The translations under genes and the position numbers were made by a program. The notes under the pieces were generated by a model that searched no databases, was not told where the DNA came from, and was given only the letters and a program-made list of their open reading frames with translations. A stretch of 64,000 nt of DNA from Oceaniovalibus guishaninsula JLT2003. Its GTDB lineage: Bacteria; Pseudomonadota; Alphaproteobacteria; Rhodobacterales; Rhodobacteraceae. This document shows, in pieces, positions 9,406 to 24,054 of this stretch; position 1 is the first letter of the stretch; every line of letters starts with the position of its first letter. Location of the stretch: assembly GCF_000299575.1 (NCBI RefSeq), contig NZ_AMGO01000047.1, positions 62,001-126,000 of the forward strand, read 5' to 3'.

Positions 9406-9429
9406 TTCGCAGTTGACCGAAACTGCGAA
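9406..9429. repeat. Perfect 9-bp inverted repeat in the mutM / enoyl-CoA hydratase gap
   Basis: Arms TTCGCAGTT (9406-9414) and AACTGCGAA (9421-9429) around a 6-bp spacer GACCGA. There is no T-run after it, so it is a poor intrinsic terminator. It ends 11 bp before the hydratase ATG and fits either an operator for a fatty-acid regulator or a leader hairpin. The function is inferred. Confidence 0.6.
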
Positions 9430-9440
9430 AGCGCGTGCCA

Positions 9441-10217
9441 ATGGCCTTCAAGTCCATCGTCGTCGAGATCGACGATCATGTCGCCCTCATCCGTCTGAAC
9501 CGGCCCGACGCGCTGAACGCGCTGAACGCGGCCCTGCTGACCGAGCTGGGCCAGGCCCTGACCGAGGCCGAGGCGAACGAGAAGGTCCGCTGCATCGTGC
9601 TGACCGGATCGGAAAAGGCGTTCGCCGCCGGGGCCGATATCAAGGAAATGGCCGAAAAGACCTTTGTCGACGTCTTTTCCGAGGATCTGTTCGGGCCGTT
9701 CAACGACACGATGCTGCGGATCCGCAAGCCCATCGTCGCCGCCGTCGCGGGCTATGCGCTGGGCGGGGGGTGCGAATTGGCGATGATGTGCGACTTCATC
9801 ATCGCCGCCGACACGGCCAAGTTCGGCCAGCCCGAGATCAATCTGGGCGCCGTCGCGGGCCTTGGCGGAACCCAGCGGCTGACGCGATTCGTCGGCAAGT
9901 CGAAGTCGATGGAAATGCACCTGACCGGCCGGTTCATGACCGCCGAAGAAGCCGAACGGTCGGGCCTGGTCAGCCGCGTCGTGCCCGCCAAGAAGCTGAT
10001 GGAGGAAACGATGGCCGCGGCGCAGAAGATCGCCGCCAAATCGGCACTGACCGTTATGGCGGTGAAGGAAGCGGTCAACCGCAGCTACGAGACGACGCTG
10101 GCCGAGGGTTTGCTGCACGAACGGCGGCTGTTTCACGCGCTGTTCGCGACCGAAGACCGCCGCGAGGGCATGCAGGCATTCCTCGACAAGCGCGAGGCGC
10201 AGTTCCGCGACCGCTAG
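9441..10217 (+). CDS. Enoyl-CoA hydratase (crotonase family)
   Basis: 258-residue crotonase that hydrates 2-trans-enoyl-CoA in beta-oxidation, in the cytoplasm. Both catalytic glutamates are present: Glu112 in LGGGCELAMMCD and Glu132 in FGQPEINLG. The oxyanion-hole loop KAFAAGADIKEM is also present, and GLGGTQRLTRFVGKSKSMEM continues the family pattern. The ATG at 9441 is chosen; a GTG two codons earlier is possible, and neither has a strong ribosome site. The position between mutM and rpsT near dnaA is a conserved Rhodobacterales arrangement. The palindrome just upstream may control it. Confidence 0.92.
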   Translation: MAFKSIVVEIDDHVALIRLNRPDALNALNAALLTELGQALTEAEANEKVRCIVLTGSEKAFAAGADIKEMAEKTFVDVFSEDLFGPFNDTMLRIRKPIVAAVAGYALGGGCELAMMCDFIIAADTAKFGQPEINLGAVAGLGGTQRLTRFVGKSKSMEMHLTGRFMTAEEAERSGLVSRVVPAKKLMEETMAAAQKIAAKSALTVMAVKEAVNRSYETTLAEGLLHERRLFHALFATEDRREGMQAFLDKREAQFRDR

Positions 10218-10228
10218 CGCCGGGGCTG

Positions 10229-10257
10229 TTGACTTCTCCGGTTTGCCGCAATAGGGA
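10229..10257 (+). promoter_or_regulatory. Candidate sigma70-type promoter for rpsT
   Basis: TTGACT at 10229-10234, a 17-bp spacer, and TAGGGA at 10252-10257. The -35 is good and the -10 is weak. It lies in the 81-bp gap before rpsT, about 40 bp upstream of the start codon. Confidence 0.4.
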
Positions 10258-10298
10258 CGCGGCTTCAGAACGCACGCTCAGTCATCGGGACCCGAACA

Positions 10299-10562
10299 AT
10301 GGCAAACTCGCCCCAGTCCGCAAAGCGCGCCCGCCAGAACGAGCGGCGCTTCGAGATCAACAAGGCCCGCCGCTCGCGGATCCGTACCTTCGTCCGCAAG
10401 GTCGAGGAAGCGATCGCATCGGGCGACAAGGATGCGGCGCAGACCGCCCTGCGCGTCGCCCAGCCCGAGATGATGCGCGGCGTCACCAAGGGCGTGGCGC
10501 ACAAGAATACCGTGGCGCGCAAACTGTCGCGCCTGTCCGGTCGGGTCAAGGCGCTGGCCTGA
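10299..10562 (+). CDS. rpsT: 30S ribosomal protein S20
   Basis: 87-residue, Lys/Arg-rich helical protein that binds 16S rRNA early in small-subunit assembly. It has the family start [17 protein letters not shown] and the hallmark [20 protein letters not shown] at the C-terminus. It stands alone between a candidate promoter (10229-10257) and an intrinsic terminator (10598-10625), so it is probably a monocistronic unit. S20 beside dnaA is typical for the order. Confidence 0.98.
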   Translation: MANSPQSAKRARQNERRFEINKARRSRIRTFVRKVEEAIASGDKDAAQTALRVAQPEMMRGVTKGVAHKNTVARKLSRLSGRVKALA

Positions 10563-10597
10563 CCCACCGGCTGCACGACCGATAATCCGTTTTGAAG

Positions 10598-10625
10598 GCA
10601 CGCCGTTGAAAAGGCGTGCTTTTTT
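10598..10625 (+). terminator. Intrinsic terminator of rpsT
   Basis: Stem GCACGCC (10598-10604) and GGCGTGC (10613-10619), 8-base loop, followed by six T residues (10620-10625). It is 35 bp after the rpsT stop. Confidence 0.88.
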
Positions 10626-11136
10626 CGTTTCTGCAAGGGGCATCCATAGCGGCAAAGCCACACTCGCCGGCTTCCCGCGGATTCGCGCCGCAAACCCTGA
10701 GTCAATGCCATAGTTCTGTTGCGCCCCGTTCCGGCGGCGGGCTAGGTTGGGCATGCGATTCATGCCAGATGGGGGACAGGACAGCGGCAGCATAAGACCC
10801 CGGATCCGGGCGGCGTTTTCGAGCGCGCCGCGACCGACCGAACGGTGCTTGCGACGTGGGATCGGGCCTCTGCCAGGGCCAAAAATCCGACTTCGCCGAC
10901 ATGCCGGACGCTGACAGTCCACAAAGCAAAGCCGCGCAGGCGCGCCTAATCCGGCCGGACCTTACCGTCCGCGCCCGGTGGGGTGCTGTCCTGACGGCCC
11001 CGATGCAGTATCGGCGCGGCGGCTTTCGGGCGGCCCTGCCGGTGCCCGGCATCGGCTTGCCCGGCGGTCGGGGTCGCATGCAATGCGCGTCCGGGGGGAT
11101 GCGTTGGGACAGGCAATGCAGAAGGGCGACCGGCGA
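10626..11136. other. Non-coding region upstream of dnaA
   Basis: About 510 bp with no convincing gene. One small palindrome is visible (GGCATG 10750-10755, 5-bp loop, CATGCC 10761-10766). No cluster of TTATNCACA-type DnaA boxes and no AT-rich unwinding element were found by eye, so I cannot call an origin here. It presumably holds the dnaA promoter and leader. Confidence 0.5.
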
Positions 11137-12525
11137 ATGACACGCGATAGCTGGGGAATCGTGAAACAGGATCTGAAGCTGAAGGTCGGGCACAACAACT
11201 TCGTCACCTGGATCGAGCCGCTGGAATTCGGCAGCCTCGACGACGGTATCCTGACCTTCCGCGTGCCGTCGATGTTCATCGGAAACTGGGTCAGCCGCTA
11301 TTTCTGCGACCAGATCATCGACGAGGCGAATGCCCGCGGCGCCGGCGTGCGGCGGCTGGCCTTCGTCGTCGGCGAACCGGCCAACCGTCCAGTCCCCTGC
11401 AACGGCGAACCGGATGCCGCCCCGGCGGATAAGGCGCCCGCGCCGGCACGGACCGCCGCGCCCGCGTCCGGCATGACCATCACCGGCGCGCGTCTGAACG
11501 AGAATTACACCTTCGACGCCTTCGTGGTCGGCAAGCCGAACGAGCTGGCCTATTCCGCTGCTCGCCGCGTAGCCGAGGGCGGGCCGGTGACGTTCAATCC
11601 GCTGTTCCTTTACGGCGGCGTGGGGCTGGGCAAGACCCACCTGATGAATGCGATCGCCTGGGAATTGCGCGCTCGCGATCCGGGCGCGCGCGTGCTGTAC
11701 ATGTCGGCCGAACAGTTCATGTATCGCTTCGTGCAGGCCCTGCGCGACCGGCAGATGATCGACTTCAAGCAGATCTTCCGGTCGGTCGATGTGCTGATGG
11801 TGGACGATGTGCAGTTCATCGCCGGCAAGGACAGCACGCAGGAGGAATTCTTTCATACCTTCAACGCCTTGATCGAGCAGGGAAAGCAGATCATCATTTC
11901 CGCCGATACCGCCCCCGGCGAGATTTCGGGGCTGGAGCGGCGGGTCGTCAGCCGTCTGCAATCGGGGCTGGTGGTCGATCTGCACCCGACCAGCTACGAG
12001 CTGCGGCTGGGGATTTTGCAGCGCAAGGTCGAACAGTTCCGCGATCAGTTCGCCGGTGTGCGGATCGGCGAGGGCGTGCTGGAGATGGTGGCGCACCGGA
12101 TCACATCGAACGTGCGCGAGCTGGAGGGCGCGCTGATGCGGCTTTTCGCCTTCGGATCGCTGATCGACCGGGGCGAGGTCGATCAGGAAGCGACGCGCGA
12201 ATGCCTGTCGGACCTGATGCGCACCTACGACCGGCGCGCCAGCATCGACGAGATCCAGCGCAAGGTGGCCGATCACTACAACATCCGCATCAGCGATCTG
12301 GTCGGACCGAAGCGCACGCGCATCTATTCGCGGCCGCGGCAGGTGGCGATGTTCCTTGCCAAGGAATTCACCGACCGTTCGCTGCCCGAGATCGGGCGCC
12401 GCTTCGGCGGCCGCGATCACACGACGATCCTGCACGGGATCCGGGCCATCGCCAAGCTGTGCGATACCGACAGCCAGACGGCCGAGGATGTGGACATGCT
12501 GCGCCGGGTGCTGCGCGACATCTGA
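11137..12525 (+). CDS. dnaA: Chromosomal replication initiator protein DnaA
   Basis: 462-residue AAA+ initiator that binds DnaA boxes and opens oriC. Domain I is at residues 1-90 (MTRDSWGIVKQDLKLKVG onward), followed by an Ala/Pro-rich linker (about 90-115). The AAA+ core has Walker A GGVGLGKTHLMNAI and Walker B VLMVDDVQFI. Domain IV carries the DnaA signature FGGRDHTTILHGIRAI. The ATG at 11137 matches the usual start of the family; an in-frame ATG 7 codons upstream (11116) and more distant ones are possible. dnaN follows after 73 bp. Confidence 0.97.
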   Translation: MTRDSWGIVKQDLKLKVGHNNFVTWIEPLEFGSLDDGILTFRVPSMFIGNWVSRYFCDQIIDEANARGAGVRRLAFVVGEPANRPVPCNGEPDAAPADKAPAPARTAAPASGMTITGARLNENYTFDAFVVGKPNELAYSAARRVAEGGPVTFNPLFLYGGVGLGKTHLMNAIAWELRARDPGARVLYMSAEQFMYRFVQALRDRQMIDFKQIFRSVDVLMVDDVQFIAGKDSTQEEFFHTFNALIEQGKQIIISADTAPGEISGLERRVVSRLQSGLVVDLHPTSYELRLGILQRKVEQFRDQFAGVRIGEGVLEMVAHRITSNVRELEGALMRLFAFGSLIDRGEVDQEATRECLSDLMRTYDRRASIDEIQRKVADHYNIRISDLVGPKRTRIYSRPRQVAMFLAKEFTDRSLPEIGRRFGGRDHTTILHGIRAIAKLCDTDSQTAEDVDMLRRVLRDI

Positions 12526-12598
12526 ATCGCGCGCCTTTCCCCTTGCGCCCTTGGCCGAAACGGCTAGCGTGGCCGTCCCGAACCAGACGGAGTGGGAC

Positions 12599-13717
12599 AT
12601 GAAGATCAGCATCGAGCGGGGCACGCTTCTGCGCGCTGTGGCCCGCGCGCAATCCGTCGTCGAGCGGCGCAATACCATTCCCATCCTCGCCAATGTCCTG
12701 ATCGAAGCGGATGACGGCCGCGTTTCCTTCCGCGCGACCGATCTGGATATCGAAGTCGTTGATCATGCGCCCGCCGAGGTCGAGCGCGCCGGCGCCACGA
12801 CCGTCAATGCGGTGATGTTCCACGAAATCGTGCGGAAACTGCCCGATGGCGCGCTGGTGACGCTGGCCGATGACAGCGCGACGGGCAGCCTGCGGGTGCG
12901 GGCGGGGCGGTCGCAGTTCGATCTGACGACGTTGCCGCGGCAGGACTTTCCGGTGATGGCCGACGCGGCCTATACGGCGGAGTTCAGCATCCCCGCGCAG
13001 GCGCTGCGGCGGCTGTTCGACAAGTCGAAGTTTGCAATTTCCACAGAAGAAACAAGATATTACCTGAACGGCGTTTACATGCACGTCGCCGAAACCCAAG
13101 GCGCGCGGACGTTGCGGTGCGTGGCGACGGACGGGCACAGGCTGGCGCGAATTGATGCGGATCTGCCGGATGGGGCCGAGGGGATGCCGGGGGTGATCGT
13201 GCCGCGCAAGGCGGTGGCCGAGTTGCGCAAGCTGCTGGAGGTGGACGACACGCCCATCCAGGTATCGGTCAGCAACACCAAGGTGCGCTTTGCCACCGAT
13301 GAAATCGCGTTGACTTCCAAGGTGATAGACGGAACCTTCCCGGATTATTCGCGCGTCATCCCGCAGAACAATTCCCGCAAGCTGGAGGTGGACGCCGCCG
13401 ATTTCGCCCGTGCGGTGGACCGGGTGGCGACGGTCAGCAGCGAGAAAAGTCGCGCGGTGAAGATGCAGATGGAGGATGACAGGCTGGTCCTGTCGGTGAC
13501 GGCGCCGGATAGCGGCAATGCCGAGGAAGAACTGGCCGTCGCCTATGCGGACGAGAAGCTGGAGATCGGTTTCAACGCCAAGTATCTGCTGGAAATAGCA
13601 AATCAGGTGGACCGCGAGAATGCGGTATTCCTTTTCAACACGTCAGGCGACCCGACGCTGATGCGCGAGGGCAACGATCCCAGCGCCGTCTATGTCGTCA
13701 TGCCGATGCGGGTCTGA
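12599..13717 (+). CDS. dnaN: DNA polymerase III beta subunit (sliding clamp)
   Basis: 372 residues, the standard clamp length. It starts MKISIERGTLLRAVARAQSV and has the conserved RRNTIPILANVLIEA and the C-terminal ending YVVMPMRV, which forms part of the partner-binding pocket. The clamp encircles DNA and tethers polymerase and repair factors. It lies between dnaA and recF in the canonical order. The open frame extends upstream into dnaA, but the ATG at 12599 is the family start. Confidence 0.98.
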   Translation: MKISIERGTLLRAVARAQSVVERRNTIPILANVLIEADDGRVSFRATDLDIEVVDHAPAEVERAGATTVNAVMFHEIVRKLPDGALVTLADDSATGSLRVRAGRSQFDLTTLPRQDFPVMADAAYTAEFSIPAQALRRLFDKSKFAISTEETRYYLNGVYMHVAETQGARTLRCVATDGHRLARIDADLPDGAEGMPGVIVPRKAVAELRKLLEVDDTPIQVSVSNTKVRFATDEIALTSKVIDGTFPDYSRVIPQNNSRKLEVDAADFARAVDRVATVSSEKSRAVKMQMEDDRLVLSVTAPDSGNAEEELAVAYADEKLEIGFNAKYLLEIANQVDRENAVFLFNTSGDPTLMREGNDPSAVYVVMPMRV

Positions 13718-13738
13718 CGCGGATCTGTCGGTCGAAAC

Positions 13739-13772
13739 GTACAATTTGTACATTTCGCGGCTCGAATTGTAC
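13739..13772. repeat. Cluster of GTACAA/TTGTAC motifs at the dnaN-recF junction
   Basis: GTACAA (13739-13744), one T, then TTGTAC (13746-13751) form a palindrome. A further TTGTAC lies at 13767-13772. The cluster overlaps the start of recF. It may be chance or an internal control site. Confidence 0.35.
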
Positions 13773-14806
13773 AGTTTCAGGTCGCATCGCCGCACGGCGC
13801 TGGATCTGGACGCCCGGCCGGTCGCGATCCACGGTCCGAACGGCGCGGGCAAGACCAATCTGATCGAGGCGGTGTCGATGCTGTCGCCGGGGCGCGGGCT
13901 GCGGCGGGCGGCGGCGGACGAGTTGATGCGCCGTCCCGACCCCATCGGCTGGCGCGTCGCGGCCGAGGTGGCGGGGCACGAGATCGGCCTGCGGGCCGAG
14001 CCGGGGCAGAGCCGCGCGGTGCGGATCGACGGCAAGGCCGCGCCGCAGGCGGCGCTGGGGACCATCGTGCCGATGCTGTGGCTGGTGCCCAGCATGGACC
14101 GGCTGTGGATCGAGGGGGCCGAGGGGCGGCGGCGGTTTCTGGACCGCATGACGCTGTCGTTCGTGCCCGATCACGGCGAGGCGGTGCTGACCTATGAAAA
14201 GGCGATGCGCGAACGCAACCGGCTGCTGCGCGACCAGGTGCGCGATCCGACATGGTACGGCGCGCTGGAACGGCAGATGGCCGAGGCGGGCGTGCGGATC
14301 ATCGCCAACCGTTATCAGGCGCTGAACGCGGTGTCCCGCGCGCAGGCGCAGGGGGCGACCGCCTTTCCGGTGTCGGATCTGGACATCACCGAGCCCGAGG
14401 AAGTGTTCTTCGGCACCGACGCGCTGGCGGATTCGCGGCGGCGCGACCTGATGGCCGGGCGCACGCTGGTCGGGCCGCATCGCGCCGATCTGGCGGCGAT
14501 CTATCGCGCCAAGGGCGTGCCCGCGGCGCAATGTTCCACCGGCGAGCAGAAGGCGCTGCTAATTTCGCTGATCCTGGCCAATGCGCGGGCGGTGCGCGAC
14601 GCGACGGGGCGCGTGCCGGTGCTGCTGCTGGACGAGGTGGCGGCGCATCTGGATGCCGCGCGGCGGGCCGCCCTTTACGACGAGATCTGCGCGCTGGGCG
14701 CGCAGGCCTGGATGACCGGCACCAGCGCGGACCTGTTCGCGGGGCTGGAAGACCGCGCGCAGGCCATAGAGATTCAGGAGGTGGACGGGGTGAGCGAGGT
14801 GGCGAG

Positions 14807-14810
<4 letters not shown>
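13746..14810 (+). CDS. recF: DNA replication/repair protein RecF
   Basis: SMC-like ATPase that loads RecA at gaps. It has Walker A HGPNGAGKTNLIEAVSML, the ABC-type signature QCSTGEQKALLISLILANAR and Walker B VPVLLLDEVAAHLDAARR. Family members begin almost directly with the strand preceding FRSH. I therefore place the start at the TTG of LYISRLELYSFRSH (13746, 354 residues), because the 18 residues upstream from an ATG at 13692 resemble nothing and lie partly inside dnaN. That ATG start with a 26-bp overlap remains possible. The stop overlaps the next gene as ATGA. Confidence 0.93.
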
Positions 14811-19094
<4,284 letters not shown>

Positions 19095-19104
<10 letters not shown>

Positions 19105-20210
19105 CCGCGCCCTTGGAGATCTACCTTGTCGTTCCGCCGGGGCTGGAGCCGTTGCTGGCGGCCGAGGCGGCGGAAAAGGGGTTCGCCGATCCCGTCCTGT
19201 CGCCGGGCGGCGTCACGGTGCAGGGCGGCTGGCCCGAGATCTGGCGCGCCAATCTGGAACTGCGCGGCGCGACGCGGGTGCTGGCGCGGATCGCGTCCTT
19301 CCGCGCGCTGCATCTGGCACAACTGGACAAGCGGGCGCGCAAGCTGGACTGGGCGTCGGTGCTGCGGCGCGACGTGCCGGTGCGGGTCGAGGCGACGTGC
19401 CGCGGATCGCGCATCTATCATGCGGGTGCCGCGCAACAGCGGATCGAGACGGCCCTGCGCGAAACGCTGGGTTGCGCGATCGGCCCTGGCGGGGTCGGCG
19501 TCAGGCTGCGGATCGAGGACGATCTGGCGACGATCAGCGTCGATACGTCGGGCGAGCCGCTTTACCGGCGGGGATTCAAGCAGGCCGTGGGCAAGGCGCC
19601 GATGCGCGAAAGCATGGCGGCGCTGTTCCTGCGGGCCTGCGGGCATGACGGGACGCGGCCGGTTCTGGACCCGATGTGCGGATCGGGCACGTTTCCCATC
19701 GAGGCGGCCGAGATCGCGGCGGGGCTGATGCCGGGACGCGAACGCGATTTCGCCTTTCAGGCGCTGGCGACCTTCGATGCGGAAGCCTGGGCCGCGATGC
19801 GGGACCGTCCGGCGCGGGCCGCCAGCGGCGCGATGACCTTCGGGCACGACCGCGATGCCGGCGCGATCCGCATGAGCCGCGACAATGCCGAACGGGCGGG
19901 CGTGGCGGCACGGACGCATTTCGCCGCGCAGGCCATCGGCGATCTGCAACGGCCCGAGGGGCCGGCGGGGCTGGTCATCGTCAATCCGCCCTATGGCGGG
20001 CGGGTCGGTGCGGCGCCGAAGCTGCTTTACGGGCTTTATGCGACACTGGGGCGGGTTCTGGCCGAACAATTCGCCGGATGGCGCATCGGCATCGTCACCA
20101 GCGAGGCGGGGCTGGCCCGCGCGACCGGCCTGCCGCTGGACCCGCCCGGCCCTGTGGTGGCGCATGGCGGGCTGAAGGTGCGGCTGTGGCAGGCCGGGCC
20201 GCTGCGCTGA
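19095..20210 (+). CDS. THUMP-domain class I RNA methyltransferase (RlmL-like)
   Basis: 371 residues. The N-terminal ferredoxin-like/THUMP region (about 5-165) has LVVPPGLEPLLAAEAAEKGF and SRIYHAGAAQQRIETALRE. The UPF0020 Rossmann methyltransferase domain has VLDPMCGSGTFPIEAAEIA (SAM site) and the catalytic VIVNPPYGGRVG. Family members methylate N2 of guanine in 23S rRNA (RlmL N-terminal half) or tRNA. The protein lacks the C-terminal RlmK half, so the exact target is undecided. It overlaps the phosphotransferase and ends head-on against dppF with no gap. Confidence 0.82.
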
Positions 20211-21160
20211 CTATTCGGGAAACCAGCAGGCGGCGCGGTGGGTGTCGCCCATCAGCGGCGGACGGTCGGTGCGGCACTTGTCCTGCGTCTTCCAGCAGCG
20301 GGGCGCGAAGGGGCAGCCCGGAAGGTCGGCCAGCGGCGAGGGCAGTTCGCCTTCAAGCTTGATCCGGTTGCGCTTGCCGCCCGGATCGGCCTGCGGCGTC
20401 GCGGATAGCAGCGCCTTGGCGTAGGGGTGCATGGGATGGGCGAAGACCTGCGCCTTGGTGCCCGTTTCGATCGCGCGGCCCAGATACATGACGATGATGT
20501 CGTCGGCGATGTGGCGCACGACGGACAGATCGTGGCTGATGAACAGGTAGGCGAGGTCGAGCTTTTCCTGTAAATCGAGCAGCAGGTTGAGGATCGCGCT
20601 TTGAATCGAGACGTCGAGGGCGGAGACGGGTTCGTCCAGCACCAGAACGGCCGGGTTCATCATCAGCGCGCGGCCGATGGCGATGCGCTGGCGCTGCCCG
20701 CCCGAGAACATGTGCGGATAGCGGTCGTAATGTTCGGGGCGCAGGCCGACCAGTTCCAGCATCTCGCGCGCGCGCGCCTCGCGGTCGGCGGCCTTCATGT
20801 CGGGGCGATTGATTTTCAGCGGCTCGGACAGGATCTGGCCGATGCGCTGGCGGGGATTGAGCGATCCGTAGGGATCCTGGAACACGATCTGCACCGCGCC
20901 GCGCAGGTCGGCCCAGCGGTCCGGCGTCGCGGGCTTGCCGCCCAGTTCCAGCGCGCCGCTCGTCGGCGGTTCGATCATCGTGACGAGCCGGGCCAGCGTG
21001 GACTTGCCGCAGCCCGATTCGCCGACCACGGCCAGCGTCTTGCCGGGATGCAGCGTGAAGTCGAGGTCCGACAGCGCGCGCACGGTCTGGGGTTTGGAGA
21101 ACAGCCCCTCCTTGACGGAATAGTGCCGGGTCAGGCCCGAGGCGACGGCGACCGGAGCGG

Positions 21161-21164
<4 letters not shown>
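20211..21164 (-). CDS. dppF: Dipeptide/oligopeptide ABC transporter ATP-binding protein DppF
   Basis: 317-residue ABC ATPase. Walker A is [16 protein letters not shown], the Q-loop is [16 protein letters not shown], the signature is [15 protein letters not shown] and Walker B is [12 protein letters not shown]. The C-terminal oligopeptide-transporter motif [16 protein letters not shown] carries Cys residues typical of DppD/DppF, which can hold a 4Fe-4S cluster. The ATG at 21162-21164 overlaps the dppD stop (ATGA). It is the last gene of the dpp operon and meets the RNA methyltransferase tail to tail. Confidence 0.93.
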
Positions 21165-22138
<974 letters not shown>

Positions 22139-22141
22139 GTG

Positions 22142-23047
22142 TCAGCTTCGCTTCAGTTTCGGGTCGAAGGCGTCGCGCAGGCCGTCGCCCATCAGGTTGA
22201 TCGCCAGCACGGTGACGAGGATGGCGAGGCCGGGCAGGGTGACGACCCACCAGGCGCGCAGGATGAATTCGCGCGCCTCGGCCAGCATGGTGCCCCATTC
22301 GGGCGTGGGCGGCTGCGCGCCCATGCCGAGAAAGCCCAGCGCCGCGGCGTCGAGGATCGCGGTCGAGAAGGACAGCGCCGCCTGCACGATGATGGGGGCA
22401 AGGCAGTTGGGCAGGACGGTGACGAACATCAGCCGCCACAGCCCGGCACCGGCGACGCGGGCCGAGGTGACGTAATCCTTGCCCAGCTCGCCCAGGACGC
22501 TGGCGCGGGTCAGCCGGACGTAATGGGGTTGCAGCACGATGGCGATGGCGATCATCGCGTTGGTCAGCGACGGGCCGAGGATGGCGACCAGCACCAGCGC
22601 CAGCAGCAGCGACGGGAAGGCCAGGATGATGTCCATGAGCCGCATGATGAGCGCGTCGAGCCAGCGCGGCGCGAAGCCCGCCAGAAGCCCGATCAGGATG
22701 CCGCCCGACGCCGCGACCGTCACCACGACGATGCCGACATAGAAGGAATAGCGCGCGCCGTTCAGAAGCCGGCTGAGCATGTCGCGGCCCAGCGGATCGG
22801 TGCCCAGGACGAACTGCCACGATCCGCCCTCCTGCCAGACGGGGGGTTGCAGGGCATGGGCGCGGAACTGGATCGCCGGATCGTAGGGGGCGATCAACGG
22901 CGCGAAGATGGCGATGAAGACAAAGGCGGCGAAGACCCACAGGCCGAAGACGGCGCCCCGGTTTTCGCGGAAGTAGAACCAGAATTCGCGCAACCGGCCC
23001 GGACGCGCGACCTGTTCCACGACCTCTTCGCTGAGTGCGTGATCCAT
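22142..23047 (-). CDS. dppC: Dipeptide ABC transporter permease DppC
   Basis: 301-residue inner-membrane permease. A cytoplasmic N-terminus is followed by a hydrophobic helix (VFGLWVFAAFVFIAIFAPLI, then APYDP, the OppC_N motif), WQFVLGTDPLGRDMLSRLLN, and the EAA loop VTSARVAGAGLWRLMFVTVL. The ATG at 23045-23047 shares one base with the dppB stop. The open frame continues upstream in the same register but without similarity. Confidence 0.93.
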   Translation of the reverse strand: MDHALSEEVVEQVARPGRLREFWFYFRENRGAVFGLWVFAAFVFIAIFAPLIAPYDPAIQFRAHALQPPVWQEGGSWQFVLGTDPLGRDMLSRLLNGARYSFYVGIVVVTVAASGGILIGLLAGFAPRWLDALIMRLMDIILAFPSLLLALVLVAILGPSLTNAMIAIAIVLQPHYVRLTRASVLGELGKDYVTSARVAGAGLWRLMFVTVLPNCLAPIIVQAALSFSTAILDAAALGFLGMGAQPPTPEWGTMLAEAREFILRAWWVVTLPGLAILVTVLAINLMGDGLRDAFDPKLKRS

Positions 23048-24054
23048 CAGCGTTTCCTGATCTTGGGATTGATGAGGCCGTAAAGCACATCGACCGTCAG
23101 GTTCACGATCATCACCATCACGGCGATCAGCAGCAGGCCGCCCTGCACCACCGGATAGTCGCGGCGAAAGATGCTGTCGACCATCCACTTGCCGATGCCG
23201 GGCCACGAAAAGATCGTCTCGGTCAGGATGGCGCCGGCCAGCAGGGTGCCGACGGACAGGCCGATGACGGTGATGACCGGGATCAACGCGTTGCGCAGCG
23301 CGTGCAGCCCGTTGATGCGCGCGGGCGGCAGGCCCTTGGCGCGGGCGGTGCGGATGTAATCCTCGCCCAGCACTTCCAGCATGGCGGACCGGGTCTGGCG
23401 GGCGATGACGGCCAGCGGGATGGTGCCCAGCACGATCGTCGGCAGGATCAGGTGGCTTGCCGCCGACGCGAAGGCGCCGCTTTGCCCCGAAACGAGCGAA
23501 TCCCACAGCATGAAGCCGGTGGGGTCGGGGAAGTAGTAGATCAGGTCGATCCGCCCCGATACCGGCGTCCAGCCCAGATTGCCGGAAAAGACGATGATCA
23601 ACAGCAGCGCCCACCAGAAGATCGGCATGGAATAGCCGACCAGCGCCGTGGACATCAGCGCGCGGTCGAAGAACTTGCCGCGGTTGACGGCGGCGATGAC
23701 GCCCGCGGGCAGACCAAGGACCACCGCGAAGACCATCGCGCAAAGCGATAGTTCCAACGTGGCGGGAAACAGCGCGAAAAACTCGTCCCAGACGGGGCGC
23801 TTGGTGACGAAGGACGTGCCCAGATCGCCCTGCAACACGCCTGTCAGGTAATCCCAGTATTGCGCCAGGATCGGCCGGTCGAAGCCGAATTGCCGGACCA
23901 ATTCGTCATAGCGTTCCTGCGTCAGCCCGCGTTCGCCGGCCATGACCACGATGGGATCGCCCGGCAGGACGCGGATGAAGGCGAACGAGATCAGCGTCAC
24001 GCCGATGAAGGTCGGCAGGAACGTCGCAAGGCGCGAAAAGACGTATCTCAGCAT
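23047..24054 (-). CDS. dppB: Dipeptide ABC transporter permease DppB
   Basis: 335-residue permease. The start MLRYVFSRLATFLPTFIGVT is typical of DppB/OppB. FIRVLPGDP follows, and the EAA loop is YIRTARAKGLPPARINGLHA. WPGIGKWMVDSIFRRDYPVV near the C-terminus is also a family motif. It overlaps the upstream peptidase gene by 7 bp, so importer and peptidase are translated from one mRNA. Confidence 0.94.
   Translation of the reverse strand: MLRYVFSRLATFLPTFIGVTLISFAFIRVLPGDPIVVMAGERGLTQERYDELVRQFGFDRPILAQYWDYLTGVLQGDLGTSFVTKRPVWDEFFALFPATLELSLCAMVFAVVLGLPAGVIAAVNRGKFFDRALMSTALVGYSMPIFWWALLLIIVFSGNLGWTPVSGRIDLIYYFPDPTGFMLWDSLVSGQSGAFASAASHLILPTIVLGTIPLAVIARQTRSAMLEVLGEDYIRTARAKGLPPARINGLHALRNALIPVITVIGLSVGTLLAGAILTETIFSWPGIGKWMVDSIFRRDYPVVQGGLLLIAVMVMIVNLTVDVLYGLINPKIRKR

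Noticed and set aside
10626-11136. Replication origin next to dnaA
   Set aside because: No DnaA-box cluster or AT-rich element was seen; in many alphaproteobacteria the origin is not beside dnaA. A computed DnaA-box and GC-skew scan would be decisive.
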